In this document: one piece after another, positions 57,526 to 64,000 of the stretch
Position numbering within the stretch: position 1 is the stretch's first letter
How the letters are laid out: every line of letters starts with the position of its first letter
The notes under the pieces: generated by a model
Database searches by the model: none
Seen by the model: the letters and a program-made list of their open reading frames with translations, nothing else
What the model was told of the DNA's origin: nothing
Position numbers and translations under genes: made by a program
From: Cubamyces lactineus
Lineage: Eukaryota; Basidiomycota; Agaricomycetes; Polyporales; Polyporaceae
Reading direction: 5' to 3'
NCBI GenBank assembly: GCA_022376465.1
Contig: JACDTU010000005.1
Location: 1,786,001 to 1,850,000 of the forward strand
Length of the DNA stretch: 64,000 nucleotides

Positions 57526-59173
57526 TCACCATCGGGAGCCCTGTACAAGTGCCGACTTGCCCTCATCCTCCGACGGGTATCGGTCGTACAACGCACTGCG
57601 GCCGTGGCCGTTCGTCGTCGACCACGAATGCCGGTGCGGCTCCTGGTGAGGGGCAACAGAGATGTCGGGGGACGAGAAACGCTTGAGGTAAAGCTCATCC
57701 ATCGGGTCGCGCGGCCGCTGCTGCTGGAGGCCCTGCAGGTATGCGAGCGGGACGAGCTGCGGCGTCGCCTTCTCAGGCTTCATCCCCAGCGGGAGCGACA
57801 CGTTCGACGGCGGCGTCAGCGGCGACGAGAACGGGCGCGGGGACGTGCTCGGGTCCGAAGAGGACGAGGACGACTGCGCGTACGGCGACGGATCGCGGTA
57901 CACGGCGAGCCCCGTGTCGTGCAGCGTAGGCAGCGGCGCTGCGCCCTGTGGTGCGTACGGGCCCGACGTCGGCGGCGGGAGGGCGTGCCCCGGATGGCTA
58001 GGGGAGTCGTACGGACGGGGCACCGGCGGGTACGTACTCGACCGGACGGCGTACGGGCCCTGGCCGATGTGAGGCGAGTGGGAGAGTCGGGGAGAAGGGT
58101 GGGGCCACTTGGGCGTCGACTCTAACCCGTACTGTGGGAGTGTGTGCGTGGGGGCCGGCGGCATAGTGACGCCCCAGGGCTCGTGTGTCGTGGGACCGAC
58201 ATCCTCGATCGGCGGCGGGTCGATACGCTTGTTCGCCTTGCTCGCACGCGCGCTCTTGAACCAGCCCTCAGGGACGACGACGTCGCCCACGCCAGGAATG
58301 TCCTCGATCGTCCCGAGGCTGTCTATCGTCGTCTGGCTGAAGTACGCCGCTATGCACAGGGAGGGACGCCGTCAGCCTGGGGGTTACGTACGGTACGGCG
58401 GGGGGTCGCCCGAGGAGGGAAAGAAACGTACTGAGGTGCCATTTGCGGGTGATGCCCCGTGGCCTGTCTTCCGGCAGCGAGACGTGCACGCTGTACGTCT
58501 GCTTGATCAGACGTTCGGCGTCCGAGCGGGAGAAGGGGAGATTGCCTCGCGCGTCCCGCCGTCTGGAAATAGAGTGGGCGAGTCGGTAAGCGGAGTTGAA
58601 GAGAAGAGAATAGAATTAATGAATTGAGATCGGTACCTCATGATGCTCGCCCAGCGTGCGGAGGGATTGTTTGGGTCTTCGTGGACGTCGTTCTCTCGTT
58701 GGTGGTAGAACAAGAATTCCTGCAGGTTTATTGTTATTATCGGGTATGGCGGTGGCGCACATATAGGGTCGCTCAACGACTTACATCGCGTACTCGGCTG
58801 GGACCCCAGCCCATGCCGTCTGTCCTGTTGCATACCAATCAAGTCAAAAATGGTATCGTTATGGAGTGGGTCGCGTACATACCATCGCTCCATGCCCATT
58901 CCCGTGGCCTCGGAGTTTGCACAGCGCTCTTCCCAAATGTAGACACATCCCGAAGAGATGCTGCGGAGAGGCGTCAGATGGAGAGTCCCGGTCGGAAACC
59001 AAGGAGAATGCCGGGGGAAGGAAGGGGGGAACGGGAGGGACTCACGCTCTGCGCTCTTCTGCGTCGAGGCGCCTTGTGGTCATGGGGAGGATGTTGCGGG
59101 CGACCGCGTAGAATATCTGGAGGGCGTCGCGTGTTGAGCGGATGCGGACGTTGGTGAGGGTGGGCTGCTGCAT
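57526..59173 (-). CDS. WOPR-domain transcription factor (Gti1/Pac2, Wor1/Ryp1-like)
   Basis: WOPR proteins bind DNA and act as master regulators of morphology or development in fungi (Wor1, Ryp1). The N-terminal half of the WOPR domain starts at ATG 59173 with MQQPTLTNVRIRSTRDALQI, then YAVARNILPMTTRRLDAEER, an intron and SSGCVYIWEERCANSEA. It then continues with MERWTDGMGWGPSRVRD and, after another intron, EFLFYHQRENDVHEDPNNPS. The second half follows introns: LIKQTYSVHVSLPEDRPRGI joined to TRKWHL, TAYFSQTTIDSLGTIEDIPG and VGDVVVPEGWFK. The conserved RWTDG and KWHL(T)AYF blocks are intact. The C-terminal 240 residues are Pro/Ser/Tyr-rich and disordered. Stop TGA is at 57528-57526. At least five introns. 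It is the only convincing gene in roughly 11 kb. Confidence 0.9.
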
Positions 59174-60253
59174 GGCTTGTGGCAGAGCGGGGATGATGGG
59201 GAGGGGAGGGTGTGGGGGCGGGGAGAGGGCTCGGGTAGATATATAAAAGGCGAGGGAGGGGGGAAAGGTTAGGGCTGATATGGGGGAGAAGGGCCATCTG
59301 AATCGAAAGCCGAATCGAATCGGTCATCGCTCTTAGCTACGGCTCTCTCTCCATTGGCGCGCAAAGGGGGGCAGTCGAGAAATTCATCGCCAAAGGTTAA
59401 CGCAACGCCAACAGATTAGGCAATCCCTCCCAGGCCCATATTAAGCAGGGGATCCCCGAATCTCGCGAAGCCCCGATTGAGTTTACATTAACTTTGCCGC
59501 CCAAATGAATCCCCAACTCCGCAGATCGGGGTCTGAACACCCTTGGCGGTAAGTATATCCCTCGCCCGCCAACGTTGTTTGACACATCCCCACACTCCGA
59601 CCAGGCCTAGATCCACATCCCCACCCCTGCACGTCTCTTGCCAAATCCAACACCCTCCCTCGCTCTCGCAGGGCACTCGCCATATGCATCTCTGCCATCT
59701 TCAGGGTCGCGTTTGACCAGGGCGCTGCCATCTCTGTCGGCGGACGCAGAACTTTACCAAACGCGTCGACGACTTGTTCTCATCATCCGCCACCCAAGTC
59801 AATCAGACAATGCGCGTCTCCCTGTCTCCCTCGACTGCCCCCACCTCCGCTCGACATGATAGCCGCTCGACGAGTCTGCTCGACAGAGCCCCGCTTCACG
59901 CCCGCAACGCTCGTCTGAGCGTATTTATCTGTCCTCGCTGATGGCTGCATGATAGCCGCTGCCCGTAGCAGCAGATGGCAGGTGCGTCGGACGCAAGCGA
60001 GCGTTGGCGGACGGCCAGCCCGGGCAGACGACTCGATACATTGACTGGGGCGCGCGTGCTGAAAGGCACGATGGAGCAGGAGCAGGCACAGAAGGGCGTA
60101 AGCGAGAAAGTAAGCGCAGCGAGGCGCGGGAGAGGCCGGCGGGGGAGGGATGAGGAGAGAGCTGGCGAGAGCGGCGAGGAGTGGTTGGCGGTGATGGATG
60201 ATCGGATGGAGGGGGGAAGGCGGATGAGGCGGAGGGATGCTCCGCCGACGAGC

Positions 60254-60292
60254 GAGGGCGAGGGCGAGGGCGAGGGCGAGGGCGAGGGCGAG
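60254..60292 (+). repeat. (GAGGGC)6 tandem repeat with G-quadruplex pattern
   Basis: Six perfect copies of GAGGGC at 60254-60289 plus GAG. On the plus strand this is six runs of three G separated by three bases, the standard G-quadruplex pattern. It is about 1.1 kb upstream of the WOPR start. Confidence 0.9.
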
Positions 60293-62222
60293 ATAGGAAG
60301 ATCTATGGGCTGCCAATGCTCCCGCGAATGCCACCCAAATCAGGGTCGTGTACGTACACAGCTCCCCCATGCTAGCTAGTCTTTTTTCAGATTAGATGGA
60401 CCGTGCGACTTTTTCTCCCAATCCGCCGGTCCGATCGTCCTCTGTGCTCGCGCTCGGTTGACGGTAATCGGCGCTGGCCTTGAACCTTGTCGGCATCCCC
60501 CTCCCACTCGCGCTCGCCCCCCGCGCACCCCCGCATCACGTTAATGTCCTCGCGCTGCGCTCGTAGCACACAATGTCTCTCCCGCGCGCCTCTGCCCAGC
60601 GCGCCCGCCGAGTCGCAGCGACTCCCTGTCTCGTCGTTTGGCCCGTCTTGCCCCGTTTGAGCACAACGCCATCGGACGCGCGGCGGAAACTTGAACAACG
60701 TCCATCCCACAAGCGCACTCATCAGAACGCTCGCTACGCCACCCGTCGCACCCGGCCTCCTTCTCCCCACAAGGCATCCTGCGTCCGCCCCTTCCCGCTC
60801 CCCCCCTTTCTACACAGGCCAATTCGTTCAGGCGGATATCCTTCCCGGCGCCGAGACTGCGCGGTGCGGACTTCGCATCGTACAGTCCAGGCAGCGCAAG
60901 ACATGGCAGGCATATCGCCCAGAATGGACCCGGTGGGAGCGAAACTCAACGGCCTACGTTCCATCACGGCGACCGTTCGCAAGTCGACGCGTCTCTCGCG
61001 TCCGCAGAACTCAATCGACTCATCAGCGAGGGAGAGCAGCTCTCGCCTGAGGGCCTGCGCTGCGACTGACTGCACTGACTAGGTCGACTTGCCATTGCTG
61101 GACAGCTGCCCTGCGCGAGAGAGGCCGCACGCCGGCTCAGGAAACAAACCGCTGCCAGGCCTAGGATTCTGCATCGCCGCTCGGATTCGTGGAGGACAGC
61201 TGCGCGGGCGTGCGAGAGCACGCGTACGGTGATCACGTATGGCAGATCACGTACGCCTCAGTAGCGCGCGCGACATTGCATCGCACGCACGGTCACTGTC
61301 AGCAGCCGCTCGTCTAAGCGGCCGCGGTCAATAGCAAGTGAACAAAAAGGCTTTGATCCCAAGCGATTGGATGGACCACGGCGGCGGGAACTCGGGCTCT
61401 CTCGCCTGTCTGCCTGCCTGCCAGCCACACGCACACGCTCACGCTCGCCCAGCTGCCCCCGTCCGTGGGCCGTCTGACGTGAAGGACGAAAAAGCATCGC
61501 GGGAGAAGACAAGCGACGCTCCCAGCGGGGAACCTCGCACCACCCGGCCACCCAGCCGACGCCTGACCACATGAGCAGCACTCCCATCGCATCTCTCCAC
61601 CCGTCCGCTCTCCGCCACCCGCTTCGCGACTTCAGATCGTTCTCTGTCGCGTTTCTCTGGCCACGACTGCTGCCTCCTCAGGCTGCCCCTTGCCGTCGCT
61701 GCTCCAGCTCCTGTTGCTGCTGCTGTTCCTGTCTGCAGGCGGTACGGCAGCAGCACCCCGCTTCGCCTCTTCGCACCCCTTCCAAGCCTTCCGAATCCTG
61801 CGTTCTATTCCGTACTCATCAGTAAAACGGTACCACAAGCGTTCGCGTACGCGCGAGCGAGCGAGCGCAGGCCCACATGCCCTCCCCGCGTCGCCCAGAC
61901 AGCCTCCGAGGAACTTCCTGTTCCTGCAGCCGCTGCCGCGCGTCCGTATGCGGAGTTGCGGCCCAGAACAACTCGGAGCTCGCGCCTCGCGTCTCGCCCT
62001 ACAGCGGCCCGTCAGGCCCCAGCCGAGCGAAGGGTGGCATTTCGCGCAAGCGGTACGTAGTACGTACTCGATGCTTGGCGCACGATGTCGGCAGTGCACC
62101 CCCACCCTGCTACCTCATCCCGCGGCGCCGGTGCTGTACTTACCACAGCTCCTTGGCACGCGCACCGCACTATACAGTAAGTATACTGAGCGAGTGGGTA
62201 TTGATAGCCACTTCCCTTCGAA

Positions 62223-62243
62223 TGGTATTGGTATTGGTATTGG
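62223..62243 (+). repeat. (TGGTAT)3 short tandem repeat
   Basis: Three copies of a six-base unit, read directly. Confidence 0.8.
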
Positions 62244-63123
62244 CGTTGCTTGCATGACAGCACCCTGCACAGGCCGTGACACTCTCCGCCCTCTCCCAAA
62301 CCACGTCGACCCTGAGTCCGGCATGTACCGGCGCATCCGAATCGTCGTGGATATTATCGATCAGACAGCCTTCAGAGTTCTATCCCCTGCTCGGTGCGCA
62401 CACATGACACTCCCGCACGCACGCACGCACGCAGACGCACGCGCGACGAGCCCAGGACCGTAGCCAGATGCATATGCATATGATGCTGGCAGTGTCAATG
62501 GGAAGCTAGCGGGGTATGTCCGACTCCCCCCGTTTGCCTTCGCGATGTGCTTCACTCCTTCATTTCCCTAGTACCGTTGACGTGAGCTCTGCTGCTCATC
62601 TCGTCACGCACGGCGAGCATCCCCACGCAGGTCCTTCTGCGGGAACGTCCAACGGAACGCGAGCTGAGAGCTGGGGAGAACCTGAAGGGCGAAGGCCTGG
62701 CCAGACGCGGACCGCCGGGCATTGAGCTCGACGCTCGCTGAGCTCGAGCCCCCCCCCCTTTCTCTTGCTCAGAGTCTCCGAGTCTAGGTCCGAGAGCATC
62801 ACCATCCCTATTGTGAGCGAAAACGCCATGGATGAGGTCATCGCGCGGGCCCTCTCAGCCCGTTCGCCTCTCGCCTCTTGCCTCTCGCTTAGAAGGAACG
62901 GGACGGGACATGTACACGGCATGGCCCATTGGGCGGTGGCAAGCTGCCACCCACGGCGCGCGGGTGAGAACGCGCGTTCTCACCGCACCGTGTTCTATGC
63001 ATTCGGTCGCGTCTCTCCCTCTTTCTCTCTTCTCTCTTTCTCCGTCTCTGAGCTCCGGAGTCCCACTCTCCTCCTTCTCCCTCGCTGCGTATCTCGCTCC
63101 CTCAGCTGATCAGTCCTAGTACC

Positions 63124-63152
63124 CGTCCGTCCGTCCGTCTGTCTGTCTGTCC
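63124..63152 (+). repeat. (CGTC)/(TGTC) tetranucleotide repeat
   Basis: Consecutive CGTC units pass into TGTC units, read directly. Confidence 0.8.
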
Positions 63153-64000
63153 TCTCTTAGACTCTTACACCCTCCTGCGATATCGACACCCCTTCCCTTC
63201 TCTGACAACCCGTGGCCGCCACGCGCACACACGTACGCGGACGCAGAATCCGCAGCCGTTACGTGTACGATGTGTGTGCGGGCGTGTGTGTCGAGACAGT
63301 CGGGCAGCTGCAGCTCCAAGGGTGCCGGCCGTGTCGCGGCGGAGGCGAGAACGGCCTGGCCTATGCATTATGGCTGCTGCTGCCCCGCCCCGCCGCTGGC
63401 TGAACCAGCGTCGACGCTGCCCTGGGGGCTTGGGCGGGTGCTTCCACCGGTGATGTCTTTAGATTGGAATAGGAATAGATATAGAAATAGGAACAGGACT
63501 AGGACTGGGACTCTAAGTTCGGATTCGGGTCCACTCTGTCCCTCGCCTCGCTGTGGACGCCGCTCTGCGGCACGTGTGTGCGAGACTGATTGTAAATTTA
63601 CAAGAGAAAAAAATAGTAAACGGAGGAGAAATTGATACTACGCGATGTGAGGAGCGAGGAGCAGAGCCAGAGCCAAAGGGAGGACGCGGCAGCAAGAAGC
63701 AGACAAGAACACCAAAGAATATCAGGAAGCTGAGGGCACAGACGGCACGGCCGTCGCCTCGAGCGGTGGCCCAGTGGCCCAGTGGCCCGGGTGCCGACGA
63801 TCTGCCCGCACACTGGCGTGCTCCCGAACAGGCTGCGCCGTCGCCCCCACTGTCGCTGACGTCGCTGGCATCACCATCACCATCGAGGAAGCATCCCTGA
63901 AAGCTAAGAGCTGGAGCTTGGGAGCTGGCGCCGAACGCTGGGAGATGAAGCCCGAGGCGTGAGGGAAGGGATCGTGTGGGAGAGCCTGAGGGCTGAGAGA

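Larger units (their letters stand above)
59174..64000. other. 4.8 kb to the window edge without a recognised gene; WOPR upstream region
   Basis: No gene is supported. Open frames here are numerous because of GC content but show no families or consistent splicing. Several simple repeats occur (listed separately), plus a C/T-rich stretch at about 62985-63115. The left part should be promoter and 5' UTR of the WOPR gene; its length is consistent with a large regulatory region, but an undetected gene or non-coding RNA cannot be excluded. Confidence 0.45.

Noticed and set aside
59783..60370. 195-codon minus-strand frame with an ALALALALA run resembling a signal peptide
   Set aside because: The hydrophobic run is the translation of the (GAGGGC) repeat on the opposite strand; the rest is low-complexity with no family signal.
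60541..62463. Many frames of 90-257 codons upstream of the WOPR gene, including one with a Leu-rich start at 61690
   Set aside because: Composition is Arg/Ser/Pro/Cys-driven, frames overlap on both strands and no splice-consistent model or family was found.
1..64000. CRISPR arrays, bacterial-type operons, phage or insertion sequences
   Set aside because: No direct-repeat/spacer pattern, transposase, reverse transcriptase or integrase motif was seen; gene structure is eukaryotic throughout.

Overview
The window is nuclear DNA of a filamentous fungus, most likely a mushroom-forming basidiomycete (Agaricomycetes, probably Polyporales). The signs are genes split by many 45-65 nt introns with GT(A/G)NGT donors, tRNA genes with short introns after the anticodon, a DUF6533 membrane protein, an expanded-type G-alpha with an insertion in its helical domain, a WOPR regulator and a GC-rich, gene-dense layout. 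I saw no prophage, CRISPR array or intact transposon. Models were spliced by eye; boundaries quoted to the base were checked by reading frame, the rest are approximate.

Layout. 1-16 kb: the 3' part of a La-domain RNA-binding protein, a divergent G-protein alpha subunit, the PMP3 proteolipid gene, a doubtful F-box-like/acidic locus and a complete MSH2 with three ACGCGT boxes in its promoter. 16-24 kb: two close paralogs of a small PPxY/transmembrane protein in opposite orientation, about 5.7 kb apart, enclosing a two-RRM RNA-binding gene and two tRNA-Lys genes (CTT and TTT), both with introns. The paralogs share promoter motifs, an upstream ORF and a 63-nt intron. 24-30 kb: a small hydrophilic protein, a MUP1-like amino-acid permease and cyclophilin A. 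30-45 kb: a DUF6533 membrane protein, tRNA-His, a GPI-anchored Kre9/Knh1-like wall protein divergent from an RBR ubiquitin ligase, the ribosome-biogenesis factor ENP2/NOL10 and a multi-pass membrane protein. 48-53 kb: the ER cargo receptor SURF4/Erv29 divergent from a MutY-type adenine glycosylase. 53-64 kb: a single WOPR (Gti1/Pac2) regulator in about 10 kb otherwise without a convincing gene.

Most genes are conserved housekeeping genes with no operon-like logic. The most interesting signals are an 18-nt microexon encoding RNP1 of the first RRM, the inverted paralog pair with its conserved uORF and stop-free intron, a G-alpha lacking the catalytic glutamine, ACGCGT clusters upstream of both DNA-repair genes, and the isolated WOPR gene with a G-quadruplex-like repeat upstream. 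I found no convincing previously undescribed multi-gene system.
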